Source: Alloascoidea africana (lineage: Eukaryota > Ascomycota > Alloascoideomycetes > Alloascoideales > Alloascoideaceae). Taken from it: a stretch of 64,000 nucleotides of DNA. The position numbers and the translations under genes are program-made. Below, one piece after another: positions 50,619 through 60,121 of the stretch. Where the stretch lies: the NCBI GenBank assembly GCA_030581615.1, contig JAKTTT010000068.1, positions 1-64,000 of the forward strand, in the 5' to 3' direction. Position 1 is the first letter of the stretch, and each line of letters opens with the position of its first letter. The notes below the pieces were generated by a model, which was given only the letters and a program-made list of their open reading frames with translations, made no database searches and had not been told where the DNA came from.

Positions 50619-51617
50619 CTAAGTCCCCGTGAGATTGAACCGCGAGATTGTGCGCTCGTCCAGGTGTAGCTGGGAGTCCAAATCCATCTCGGTCCGGATG
50701 CTCAGTCCATGATTCTTAAACGGTATTGCGCTGGCCTTGATTTTCGAGGTTATGTTCACGGTTACGCGAGGAAGGCTTTCGCCGTAGGTCAGCATCTCAA
50801 CGATTTTGTGCATCATCTTGGCTATTTGAGTTTCCTCCGAATTTGATAAAGTGGGCATCAGCAGCGTAGAGAATTCAAAATCGTTGGGTTTCCCATCTCC
50901 CAGCTCAAACAAAAGTGGAGTTGTGGGAGGTTCCAAAGTGCCTAGGTGAATTGTATTGGGCTTCTTTGTGTGGGCCAGGTTTGCGTAGACATCGATTCCT
51001 TCAATCACCGTTATTGTTGTCGAGGGTATCAAGTTGCCGGTGATCAATCTCCAGCCCCCACGGGTATAGCCGCCATCCGCAATGTTATTATAGTTGGTAA
51101 AAGTGGAACATGAAAAGTTCACAGCAAACTGGTCGCTGGAAACTGGATTTGCTGCATCCCCCACTTGGGAGATGTAAACGTCCCCAATGGTGAAGCTCAG
51201 CGATTGCGACATGATCTCGTTCACGTTCGAACCGAAAAAGTAGAGGTTGAAAAGTGCAGTCAAAATGACGATGGCGCTTACGATGGTTGCAATTGTCTTG
51301 TGCTCCGAATTCATAATGAACTCTTGTAGATACAACAACAGGTCGGCGGATATGAACGGGGTATTTCCAGGCGAGCCGGGCTTGTTCTCGCAGCGGGAGC
51401 CTGAGGAGGACGAGGACGAGGACGAGGACCGCTCGGACTTGGAGCTGGATTCAGCGGTTACGTACGAGCTGTCGCTAGACGCCGAGCCCAGCAGCGGCGT
51501 GCCCTCGTGGAGGCTCTGGCCCTGGTCCGCACGCGCTTTGGGGTATTTGGCGTGCTTGCGGCGCTTGGTGGACTTGGATTTGGATTTGGGTTTGGGTTTG
51601 GCGGCGGTCTCACTCAT
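50619..51617 (-). CDS. Single-pass membrane protein with LEA2-like lumenal domain
   Basis: The 332-residue protein has a basic, Lys/Ser-rich cytosolic N-terminus, a long Ser run, and one membrane segment at about residues 107-128 (TIATIVSAIVILTALFNLYFFG). The remainder should be extracytosolic: beta-rich with FTIGDVYISQV, FAVNFSCSTFTNYNN, TITVIEGIDVYAN and TVNITSKIKASAIPF, and several N-glycosylation sequons (NFS, NIT, NLT). This layout resembles LEA2-like or DUF3712-type vacuolar membrane proteins of fungi such as the Tag1 (YLR173W) group, but I am unsure of the family. I start at the ATG at 51617; an in-frame ATG at 51695 would add a second hydrophobic stretch translated from a pyrimidine-rich leader. 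It diverges from the F-box gene. Confidence 0.6.
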   Translation of the reverse strand: MSETAAKPKPKSKSKSTKRRKHAKYPKARADQGQSLHEGTPLLGSASSDSSYVTAESSSKSERSSSSSSSSSGSRCENKPGSPGNTPFISADLLLYLQEFIMNSEHKTIATIVSAIVILTALFNLYFFGSNVNEIMSQSLSFTIGDVYISQVGDAANPVSSDQFAVNFSCSTFTNYNNIADGGYTRGGWRLITGNLIPSTTITVIEGIDVYANLAHTKKPNTIHLGTLEPPTTPLLFELGDGKPNDFEFSTLLMPTLSNSEETQIAKMMHKIVEMLTYGESLPRVTVNITSKIKASAIPFKNHGLSIRTEMDLDSQLHLDERTISRFNLTGT

Positions 51618-51773
51618 GGTCGGTGAAAGAAGAGGAAGAACGAGGAGGAAGAAGATGAAGAAGCCCCGTCTCGCCGTTGCCGGACACAAAAACATGACTC
51701 AGATGACTCATGACTCAGAAGCCACCCCGGACTGCCAAATGCGGACCTGGCACAGGCCCATCGGTCGAGTCTC

Positions 51774-51781
51774 TATATATA
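51774..51781 (+). promoter_or_regulatory. TATA box of the F-box gene
   Basis: TATATATA lies 64 bp upstream of the ATG at 51845. It sits downstream of an earlier in-frame ATG (51710) and so argues that translation starts at 51845 or later. Confidence 0.5.
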
Positions 51782-51844
51782 CCCAGACCTCCCCCAGCTG
51801 CTGCTTCCCGGCACCGATCTCAGCTTTCAGCTTTCAGACCACAG

Positions 51845-53539
51845 ATGCCCTCGCAAGTCTTCCGCCGTAGCAGCGACCCCGGCGACCGCCAGGCCCGTGC
51901 CATGTTCTGTCCTCTCTCGTCCTCATCGTCCAACAGCCCTGGCTGCCAGCCCAGAGCCGCAGTGTCCGCGAGTGCCACAGCTCCAGTCGCAGAAACGGGA
52001 ACAGAATCGGACTCGGAGCTTGACACGGAGACAGACACTACCAGCAGTAATACTGACACTAGAATGGGGCTTTTGGACTGCCCTTTGGAGATTCTACTGA
52101 TCGTCATTGGGTTTTGCCCCCTTCAATCCATCTCATGTCTGTCCCAGTCATGCCTACGCTTCTACCACATCATCGAAATGGTCCAGGCATACGACACAGC
52201 ATTTGGCTTTGGCGAAAAAGCCATTGAGGCTGCCAAAAGATGTGCTTTGTTGGAAGCCCGAAGGAGGAAAAGGTCTCTTTATCCCATCATAGACGCCGAG
52301 CCCATTGTCACTGCACCTCCTCCCACAGACGACAAAGAAGTTGAACATGTATCATCCACGTTGGCCTTAGCGAAATTCAAATCCGCCTTGGAATTCCCCC
52401 GAAACGTGAGATTCTGCCAGAGCGGCGACTACGATACCTGCTGGGACGAGGCCAGAGGTCAACTCACGTTCGCTTCCCACCACAGCACAGGCATCATCAC
52501 TGCGATAGATACCGCAAACTCACAGGCCTCTTTGCTCAGAGTTGCAGATCGCATTTCGATGGATGATAACCTGATTGCGACTTTCTACCCCTATCCGATA
52601 GAGCATGTCAAATCGATACGATCTGCGGCGGGAGCCGCTCCTGCTTTATCTCAGCACCCACAAGCCGCCAAAGAGTGGTCATTCGATCCGTTTTTTGACG
52701 TTACAAATGCCGTGATAACGAGAACCGAGAACATCCAGTTGCCCAAAGAAACGGGTGGGTTTCAAATATACGGTGATGATCTGTTTTGCATTTCCAGCCA
52801 GCGAGACGCCATATGCTGCTACACGTCCAAACCACAGACACAGGACACAGAATCGCAACATGCCGCAAGGGCCGCCGTCATGAGATGGAAATCACAGGTC
52901 TGTCTCAATCCCAAATCCTGCCAGATCAAGAACTTTGCTCTCAACAAAATACACCTGTTTATACTCTGCTGGAATCGGTTTAAGCGGCAGTACTGGTGCA
53001 CGATTGTCTCACGCAAGTTTGGCACCACCATCGGACATATACCCGCCCCGTTCATCACCACTCGCCAGGCCAGCGTCATCGTAAACACGTTCCACCTCTT
53101 TTTCGTCACAGATACAGGCATATGGGCGCAAAACATATTCCAGGAGCCGATAATGAAGAGCCCGCCTCTGCCCATCTGTAGATACCTCAGCTCCGCCACC
53201 AGTGTGAGCATCGAGAAGTGGGTTCGGGGATCCATGGGACTGATATACCCCATAACTGCAGTAATGCTCGTGGACTATCATAAAGAGCAGTTTTACAACA
53301 ATTTTTCGCCGCTGCGATACAAAATCTCGCCGGATGAAAGATTCTTGAGTTTGGTCATGAAGAACGACAAAGGCGCATGCCTGCTTCTGGTCGACCACAA
53401 ACACGGCAGAGTCAAGCGGTACCGCTCCACCTGCAAGTCTACGGACTCGGAAGACTCCAAAATCGTGGTCTGGTGCTTGGATACAAACATGAAGGTGTTC
53501 GGGCTCACTTCTTCATTTCTCAAGGGAGTCCAGCCATAG
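51845..53539 (+). CDS. F-box protein, substrate unknown
   Basis: From the ATG at 51845 the protein has 564 residues. After a Ser/Thr/Glu-rich start, residues about 75-110 form an F-box: LLDCPLEILLIVIGFCPLQSISCLSQSCLRFYHI, interrupted in the usual places by Leu and Ser. Such proteins bring substrates to the SCF ubiquitin ligase through Skp1. The rest has no Leu-rich or WD repeats that I can recognise, though strands such as GFQIYGDDLFCISSQRD and the spacing of aromatic residues could suit a degenerate beta-propeller. A second start at 51902 is possible. SGT1 in this window acts on SCF in yeast, but nothing links the two genes directly. Confidence 0.65.
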   Translation: MPSQVFRRSSDPGDRQARAMFCPLSSSSSNSPGCQPRAAVSASATAPVAETGTESDSELDTETDTTSSNTDTRMGLLDCPLEILLIVIGFCPLQSISCLSQSCLRFYHIIEMVQAYDTAFGFGEKAIEAAKRCALLEARRRKRSLYPIIDAEPIVTAPPPTDDKEVEHVSSTLALAKFKSALEFPRNVRFCQSGDYDTCWDEARGQLTFASHHSTGIITAIDTANSQASLLRVADRISMDDNLIATFYPYPIEHVKSIRSAAGAAPALSQHPQAAKEWSFDPFFDVTNAVITRTENIQLPKETGGFQIYGDDLFCISSQRDAICCYTSKPQTQDTESQHAARAAVMRWKSQVCLNPKSCQIKNFALNKIHLFILCWNRFKRQYWCTIVSRKFGTTIGHIPAPFITTRQASVIVNTFHLFFVTDTGIWAQNIFQEPIMKSPPLPICRYLSSATSVSIEKWVRGSMGLIYPITAVMLVDYHKEQFYNNFSPLRYKISPDERFLSLVMKNDKGACLLLVDHKHGRVKRYRSTCKSTDSEDSKIVVWCLDTNMKVFGLTSSFLKGVQP

Positions 53540-53566
53540 TCTCACGCGCGCGTGTATGCGCCTCGC

Positions 53567-53574
53567 TATAAATA
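53567..53574 (+). promoter_or_regulatory. TATA box of the CFEM gene
   Basis: TATAAATA lies 169 bp upstream of the ATG at 53736, followed by a T- and C-rich leader. This is a canonical yeast TATA box. Confidence 0.55.
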
Positions 53575-53735
53575 GAAGGACCTTCCGTTTCGTAAACAAC
53601 CTCGTATTTTTTTCGCTTTCTTCTTTTCACACCTCTTCCCATCTAAACAACCGGAGTAGGCTGAAGCCCATCCCATCATCTTTGCATTAATTATCTGTGT
53701 TTGTTTGTTTCTGTCACAAAAGCCCTACTCTCTAA

Positions 53736-54452
53736 ATGAAGTTTTCTGTGGTGACTGCGCTTGCCTTTTCTCTCATCTTCGCTTCCGGAGTTCCAGCAAC
53801 CCCGCCAGCATGTCTTTTAGCCTGTGTAGCACAGGTAAATAAAGGTTCAACAGCTTGTGGTGCCCTGAACGAAATCTCGTGTATCTGTTCAAAAGATTCT
53901 ACAGACGTTGTCAACTGTCTCAACAAGATCTGTCCTGGTGGTAATGCAGAAGTGGCTATTGATGCTTTCAAATCTTCCTGTGCCGAAGTTGGTAAAGACG
54001 TAGTTACAAGCTCCCAAAAGTCTTCTTCAATTTCATCTGAATCTTCTAAGGAATCGAAAACATCTACTAGCAGTAGTGCTACTGCAAAGACTTCAAGCAC
54101 ACATAGTGAGACCTCATCCAGTTCCACGACCAATCCTTCATCATCCAGCAGCACAAGTTCTTCTTCTTCTTCTTTTTCTTCTTCCTCTGAACAGGAATCT
54201 GCTTCAGTACCTAGTTCAAGTGAATCCTTTTCAGAGTCTAGATCCAGTGCTGTTGTCACAACCTCAGAGTCCACGTCTACCTCGAAAGCGTCAGCCGCAT
54301 CCACAAAACCAACCCACAGTTCCAATCCTCCTTCATCTTCGTCGCTACAGGCCGATTCATCAACAACGGGAAGTGATAGCAACTCGGGACAGACTTACAA
54401 GGGTAGCGCTGTTGGAGCTTTAGTCCTCGCATTACTAGTTGGCATTCTCTAA
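53736..54452 (+). CDS. CFEM-domain GPI-anchored cell-wall protein
   Basis: The 238-residue protein has a signal peptide (about 1-21), then a CFEM domain with eight cysteines between about residues 26 and 82: PACLLACVAQ, TACGAL, SCICSKDS, NCLNKICPGG and KSSC. CFEM proteins such as Candida Rbt5 and Pga7 take up haem at the surface. Haem binding needs an axial Asp between the third and fourth cysteines. Here that stretch is GALNEIS, with Glu where Asp is expected, so haem binding is doubtful and a wall-structure role is possible. A long Ser/Thr-rich stalk and a GPI-type tail (GALVLALLVGIL) complete it. Confidence 0.85.
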   Translation: MKFSVVTALAFSLIFASGVPATPPACLLACVAQVNKGSTACGALNEISCICSKDSTDVVNCLNKICPGGNAEVAIDAFKSSCAEVGKDVVTSSQKSSSISSESSKESKTSTSSSATAKTSSTHSETSSSSTTNPSSSSSTSSSSSSFSSSSEQESASVPSSSESFSESRSSAVVTTSESTSTSKASAASTKPTHSSNPPSSSSLQADSSTTGSDSNSGQTYKGSAVGALVLALLVGIL

Positions 54453-54495
54453 TCCTAAACACTTTACCTAATTTATAGTTTGAGCCACTCACACC

Positions 54496-54518
54496 CTCTC
54501 TCTCTCTCTCTCTCTCTC
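54496..54518. repeat. CT dinucleotide microsatellite
   Basis: An uninterrupted CT run of 23 bases lies 44 bp after the CFEM stop codon, in the presumed 3' UTR. Confidence 0.9.
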
Positions 54519-56663
54519 GCTCTTATCTAACAACTTCTTTTTCTTCTTCTCCAACGTTAAGTTTATGTTCAAAATGTCATGAAAGGCAACACAGTTTGTC
54601 TTAACTCAATAAAAGAAACTTCCTTTTTTTTTATGTTTAAAAGATGTGTATTGTTTAGACGTTTACCAGCGTTCTTCGATTTGATGAACCACTTTATTTT
54701 AAACATACAACTACATGCATGTATTTTATCACAGTGAAATAAAAATAAACTGATAAAGATGTTCCTTCTACTATAGTTTTGTCTTATTGTAGCAGTAGCG
54801 TTCAATCTTGGGTATTGAAAAGCTCGAAGCTCACCTGGAACATGCACTCATGCCTAAACTGTACCCACACTTCATCGTCTAGTACTAACACCCATCTATT
54901 CTGGGAGAAACATTTTTCATATGGTGATCCTCAAACATTCGGTTTGTCTGGAGGTCGCAGTACTCCTTTTTTCCAATCAGCTCATGTTGAAATCACCCCG
55001 GTGAATCAGGAGTCGTTGGGCGAGGGTAATGAGTCAAATCGAAAATTGAGTCATTGGATCACAATTTCTCGATTATTTAAACCCAGCAATTCCCGTCATT
55101 CTTTTCCATCATCAGCGCATGTTCATTCTTAAACACTCTCTTTAATAGCGCTCATGCTGGATACAAATGCCATGAGCGGATTACAACCAAGCTTGGCTAC
55201 AAGCCTTCAGAATTGGCTTCTCACGTCTGAATTCAGAGCAGGATCTCTGAACTTGCACTAAAGAAATGGAGAGGGCGAATTCCCAAAATCATGCTACTTC
55301 TGGTCAGCTTTCTTTTCGCAGATTACTTGTTGCAGTTGGTATTTTTTCCTATAGAAGTGGGTGGCACCCAACACATCTGCATGTGTACTCCTCAGGGCGG
55401 GATCACAACTACATTCAGCCTTCATTGTCACCTCCGATTCAAGCCTTTAAAACAATTTTTGACCATGCTACCAGTCTATAGGAAAAGAGAGGGTGGGTTA
55501 GGGGACTGTTGAAAACATTGATAATTTTTGACAATCTGCTTTTGTATTATATATGTCATAATTGTAAAGCAACATTTTTACCTATCAAAACTCTTGTTTG
55601 AAAGAGGCGTAGTTCACTAAAACCTGTACAAAACAGAACTTTCTATACGTGTTCAAAAAAAGTCTCCAGAAAGCATCAACTTGTCTTGTCAGGTACCGAA
55701 AAATCAGAGAAAGAAGCTTCTGCTATTGACTTCAGGGGCAGCATACGAACACTCAATAATATAATTAGCCAAATACTTTTGTACTAATCACTAATAAAAA
55801 TACTATCGGTATCACTGATCCTTTTAAAACGAGTATTGCAACACGTCTTCTAAAAGTCTTCATTCCGAGAGTTCATCGATTGTGGACTCAATTTTGTGAA
55901 TAACAGGCAAGTCCTTCATCATCCGCTTAACACTCGAGATGTAAAATTCGATAAGCTGTCGGTGGTAGACTTGCCAGAACGGGACCATATTGGCCTTCCC
56001 AAATCGCAATAACACTATTTCTACACGGAACCACGATTTTTTCAAACTGGGTAGTAAAAGAAGTTTGTTCCACCCAATTTACTTCGAACGGCGGAGGAGC
56101 CACCAACCGTCTCGTGAAAATAATCGAGGAAACCCAGGCAGAAACGCTCAATGATGGCAAAGGGGTTTGAACGACATACATTATCATTCGTCTAGGTTAC
56201 AAGTTACACGAGGTCAACTCCTGGGAACAATGGAAAAAGACAATGAAAATGCCAGTTCCGCAAGGTTTGTAGGGTTGGCACAAACCTGGGGCCATTCCCA
56301 TACAACGGACAAACAGTAAAACTCTGCCTTCACTCAATAGGACATGACACATCCGCTCCAATTATCATAGAAATACTTTGCTATAGTTGTGCAGAATGCC
56401 TTTCCTGTACAATAGTTTACCACTTTTGTTTGTGCCAAAATGAAATCAGAAAACTTGTGCAGGACACTGTATTCACGTGATATGTCATAGGGCTTATTAT
56501 TAGGCCTTGGAAATGACCACCAAAAAAGGAAAGCAACGACAACTCTATGCTCAATTTTACACACTGGTCTTGAAACTCCACCATCTGTTATTCACTTTCT
56601 CCCTTGCAATTCCAAAATCTCTAAATCGTGCAACACCTTCAACGTCTACGACTTTAGCAAACT
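54519..56663. other. AT-rich intergenic region with only small frames
   Basis: Two kilobases between the CFEM gene and RPS29. Small open frames at 54779-55132 (+), 55860-56045 (-) and 55927-56187 (-) show no family and two begin at non-ATG codons or overlap each other. A TTTTATGTTTA match to the S. cerevisiae ARS core lies near 54629. No tRNA was found. Part of this should be the RPS29 promoter. Confidence 0.4.
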
Positions 56664-56804
56664 GTAAGTAACAAACATAACAATGATATGGAGCATTTGC
56701 TATGGAAGAATTGGAATACTCTCGATCTGTTTATGAGAACCAAGTCCGGTGCTTTTGTTTTGTATGGATGCAAAACATTGAAGTAGGTTACTAACAGATT
56801 TCAG
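56664..56804 (+). other. 5'-UTR intron of RPS29
   Basis: A GTAAGT donor at 56664, a TACTAACA branch site at 56789-56796 and a TTTCAG acceptor ending at 56804 define a 141-nt intron ending 12 nt before the ATG. It is typical of yeast ribosomal-protein genes. The exact transcription start is not visible. Confidence 0.7.
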
Positions 56805-56816
56805 TATTCTGTAAAG

Positions 56817-56987
56817 ATGGCTCACGAAAACGTTTGGTACTCTCACCCACGAAAATACGGCAAAGGATCGCGACAATGTCGTATCACTGCAACCACTACT
56901 GGTGTCATCAGAAAGTATGGAATCAACTTGGGAAGACAGTCCTTCCGTGAGAAGGCTGCTGATATCGGTTTCCACAAGTATCGATAA
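56817..56987 (+). CDS. RPS29: Ribosomal protein uS14 (Rps29), three zinc ligands lost
   Basis: A 56-residue frame encodes [20 protein letters not shown], then [19 protein letters not shown] and [17 protein letters not shown]. This is the small-subunit protein uS14, located in the head of the 40S subunit. S. cerevisiae Rps29 coordinates zinc with four Cys in two CxxC pairs (CRVC and CRQC). Here the pairs read CRIT and GRQS, so only the first Cys remains. Everything else is strongly conserved and the length is normal, so this is most likely a functional zinc-free form. I see no second RPS29 in the window. Confidence 0.95.
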   Translation: MAHENVWYSHPRKYGKGSRQCRITATTTGVIRKYGINLGRQSFREKAADIGFHKYR

Positions 56988-57427
56988 TTTGTTACTCCTG
57001 CTAAAGCGTGCGACTACTCTACTACAATACTAGATAGTAGTATGCTGACCACCATGTTTTTATACTACTTCCCCTGGACAGAAAGAAGGGCAGAATATGT
57101 TTGAGAAAAAAAATGATTGGTTAAGATTCACCTGTTTTATTTAATCTAATGTATCATGTTTTTCTCTGTTTACCGTTCCTTGCGTAGCTGAAGTATACTA
57201 TTGGACTGACGTTTCTACTGCTTTGGTCTCAGACAGTGCCATTTCTCCATAATAGCACATTCATATCAAAACCGAGCCGTGATGTGATTTTTCAAAATAA
57301 GCTTTGCAAAATGGATTCCCAACACAATTCATCAGATTCGTTAAAGACCATGTTTACACTATTAGCAAAACTATAACAATAAAAGGAAACGTACATGCTA
57401 CTAACTCATCATTATCACATATAGGGC
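56988..57427. other. Convergent spacer between RPS29 and GLK1
   Basis: AT-rich 440-bp region holding the 3' ends of the two convergent genes. No further feature recognised. Confidence 0.45.
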
Positions 57428-58831
57428 TTAAGCGGTAGAGGCGCAAAGAGCAGCACCCACACCTGATCCATCTTTGGCTACCTTAATTCTAATCTTCTTC
57501 TCCCCATCCACTCCGATATACTTACAAAGCCTCATTGCTTCTCTCATCTTTTTTTGAAAGTCCGGATAGTATTGAACGACGCTGCCGTCGACTCCAATGT
57601 CTACTGCAGTAAGCCTTTCTAGAGCGCCAGTCTTGTGCAGAATTCCTGCAAGTGGGATCGCACTCAAGTAGGCTGATCGTTTTGAGATTGCTCTGACCAG
57701 AACTTGAATTGCCTGGCGTTCCTCAAAAGTGGTGGGGATGTGGATGGACTGGTTGAAAACCAGCTCGGTAAGCCTCTGGGAAGTGGAGTCATCAATCTCA
57801 ACAATTGAAAGAATAGAGGAATCCAGAGTCCATGGTTTAAAGAACTTTTCACCCATGTCCTTAACCGATTGGAAAATCAGCTTTTGTTCGTATAGGTCTA
57901 CCAGAATCTGTCTCAGCGTTTCTCCCAGAAACATGCCACTGACTCTTTTCTCAAACATGTGGAAAGTAGGATTGGGGGTCAGTTTATCAATAGCCTCATC
58001 GTATTTTGTCACTGGTAGAACTGTGAGGTCATTGTCAAAGGAACCCCACTCGGTGTTTATAACCATATGAGTAACTCCAGCAGGTATTTCACTCCTGTCC
58101 AGCTTGCCAATATTTTCAACTGGCTCCATGTAGCAGCCGTTGGTTCCGGTGCCAAAAATGCAACCAATAACAGTTTCGCTGCCATCTTCAGACTCGTTTG
58201 AGTAAGCGCCAGACATGAATGTGCCAACAGTATCGTTAACAAGCGCAACAACCTCCGCGTTTAAGTTCTTCTCGTCTAGAGCCTGCTGGAGTAACTGGAC
58301 AACGTCCTTGTCGACAGCATCAGCAATGCTAAATCCCTTGGTCCATCTGATCAATGTGCCCCGAGCCAAGGAAGTTTGGTGAACTGGGAAGCTAAAGGTG
58401 AAACCAATCTTTAAAGGCCCATGCTGGCCCCCTTCTGAGGCAAACCGATCAGAGTGATGGACATCCAAAAAGCTGGCAACTTTATCAGCAAAAAAGTCAA
58501 AAAGGGGTTTTGATTCTCCAGATAATAAGTCCTTTGGAATTGGGTGTTTGATATGTTTCATTTGGAAAGCGTGGTTGCCATTCAACCGGACCGAACAGAC
58601 TCGGAAATTCGTGCCGCCAAGGTCGAGGGCCAGGTATAGTCCTTTTTCTGTACCTGTTGGAGCACGAGTGACGAAAGATGGGATCATCAGTAGTCCTCTT
58701 TTGTTTGCTTCTGAATTGAGGCCTTCGTTGGCCAATTGGATGAAGCGGTCCACGCCCTTGTCTATTGTCTCGGGAGAGATTTCAAATAGTTGGGCGATTT
58801 CGTTGATTTTGTCAAACAGTGCTTTAGACAT
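57428..58831 (-). CDS. GLK1: Glucokinase
   Basis: The enzyme phosphorylates glucose to glucose-6-phosphate in the cytosol, the first step of glycolysis. From the ATG at 58831 it has 467 residues (500 in S. cerevisiae Glk1). It keeps LALDLGGTNFRVCSV (phosphate 1), FTFSFPVHQTSLARGTLIRWTKGF (sugar binding), ALVNDTVGTFMSGAY with the catalytic Asp, GCIFGTGTNGCYMEP, NTEWGSFDN, VSGMFLGETLRQIL, and KDGSGVGAAL at the end. It is closer to Glk1 than to Hxk1/2, since FRVCSV and IPSFVTRAPTGTE follow the glucokinase form. A further in-frame ATG at 58852 is less likely. AATATAAAG on the minus strand lies about 66 bp upstream. Confidence 0.95.
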   Translation of the reverse strand: MSKALFDKINEIAQLFEISPETIDKGVDRFIQLANEGLNSEANKRGLLMIPSFVTRAPTGTEKGLYLALDLGGTNFRVCSVRLNGNHAFQMKHIKHPIPKDLLSGESKPLFDFFADKVASFLDVHHSDRFASEGGQHGPLKIGFTFSFPVHQTSLARGTLIRWTKGFSIADAVDKDVVQLLQQALDEKNLNAEVVALVNDTVGTFMSGAYSNESEDGSETVIGCIFGTGTNGCYMEPVENIGKLDRSEIPAGVTHMVINTEWGSFDNDLTVLPVTKYDEAIDKLTPNPTFHMFEKRVSGMFLGETLRQILVDLYEQKLIFQSVKDMGEKFFKPWTLDSSILSIVEIDDSTSQRLTELVFNQSIHIPTTFEERQAIQVLVRAISKRSAYLSAIPLAGILHKTGALERLTAVDIGVDGSVVQYYPDFQKKMREAMRLCKYIGVDGEKKIRIKVAKDGSGVGAALCASTA

Positions 58832-58896
58832 GATGTATAGTTTGTAGATCAATAGAGGAAAGGAAAAAGATGCGACTAAAAAGATCCCCAGGTGTC

Positions 58897-58905
58897 TTTA
58901 TATTG
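58897..58905 (-). promoter_or_regulatory. TATA-like element of GLK1
   Basis: AATATAAAG on the minus strand, about 66 bp upstream of the GLK1 ATG. Fits a yeast TATA box by position. Confidence 0.4.
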
Positions 58906-60121
58906 AGTAGTTGTTCCGTGAGAAGAAGGAAAACCCTTGGCAGTTTCAATTTTTTGCTTATGCTTAGACTTCCCGGGCCCGATTATAGTTTAATTGGGGG
59001 GGCATCACACCATGTAGTGCTCTCCCCATGTTTCTTTTTGTGTGTGCCACTTGTGTTCGGAAAAAACTATTTGGCAAGTTTTTCCAGAGTGCGTCAACTG
59101 TGCATTACTACTCTTGGGACGGAACATTTAGCGAACAAATATTTGGCTATTAGGTTTTTGGGCTGGCTTGCTCCTCACTTTTAATACAACTGGGGTAGCG
59201 GGTGTTAAATGATTGATCATCGACTGGAGGGTTCAATTTCCTTGTTTCTTTTTTCCAAAGTGACTGCTCCATGGGTCACATCACGAGATCCATATTCCCG
59301 TCACCATTCTCCATGACTGTAGTTCTGGGGTTACACCACCTGTTCTGTCTGCAGTGCGAGCATCAGGGAAACCTTATATTCATCTCTTTTTTTTACCCGC
59401 AAGTAGAACGAGAGCAGAGAGCAGAGAGCAGAGAGCAGAGAGCAGCGGGGCTGGGGAAACTGGATCGGATAAAACTAGTGGGTGTATCTCTACCGAAAGG
59501 GCCGGCTCCAATGGTCCGAGCCCCGCCATAAGGACTATTTATTCTATTTACTGTGTTTGCACGCAATGTGTGATTGTAACAAAACAAGACACTGTTGGAG
59601 TTTCCAAGAATTGGCCACGCCATGAGATTTCAACTCCTATGAGCTGACCTTTTGTTCAGAACACCTCTGATGCCATTTCCAGTATCTGTTTGGGGTCACC
59701 AGAAGCCATGAGTCGTTTGTTCAGGGCGTTTTGCACGAAACAACATCGATACGACTCGTTCTTTTAATGGTCAAAACTCGCTCCTGTCCACAGATACCGG
59801 TTTATTTGAATTATCAATTTCCCTTCCCCAAGAACATTGACGGATTGATAGGCGTATGGGTGTGTGTGTATTCAACAACCATACACCCACAAAACCCGCA
59901 TGGTCCGGGTAACATCCATCACCACGGCAACCACCTCCTAGTGTTTACAAATTCTGCTGCTAGCGGGATTGCGGGCTGTGATTGGCCAGCGCTGTGTGAA
60001 CACGATGTTTTTTCCTCTTCTCCAAATTGGCTGGAGCCCTCTTCTTTTCTCGTACTCGCGCCCTACCTTTTTGGATCCATATTCTGTATTTTGTTTCCAA
60101 CACTAATCTTTCCGCACAACA
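58906..60121. other. GLK1-TUB1 divergent promoter region
   Basis: About 1.2 kb with short open frames that look spurious. It contains five perfect AGAGCAG copies at 59411-59445 and GTGTGTGTAT-like stretches near 59868. I recognise no RNA gene or transposon. Confidence 0.45.
59411..59445. repeat. Five perfect tandem AGAGCAG heptamers
   Basis: Five uninterrupted copies of the 7-bp unit AGAGCAG lie between GLK1 and TUB1. The number of identical copies suggests recent expansion. Confidence 0.9.

Noticed and set aside
54625-54645. TTTTATGTTTA match to the S. cerevisiae ARS core
   Set aside because: A short match in AT-rich DNA is expected by chance, and the core is not conserved across yeasts.
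54779-55132. Plus-strand frame of 117 codons
   Set aside because: It starts at TTG, is Ser/His-rich without domain, and lies in a region with no supporting promoter signals.
55860-56187. Overlapping small minus-strand frames that might be exons of one gene
   Set aside because: No splice pair joins them in frame with a branch site, and no family was recognised.
59225-59245. GGTTCAATTTC resembling a tRNA T-arm
   Set aside because: The closing G-C pair of the T-loop is missing and no cloverleaf can be drawn around it.
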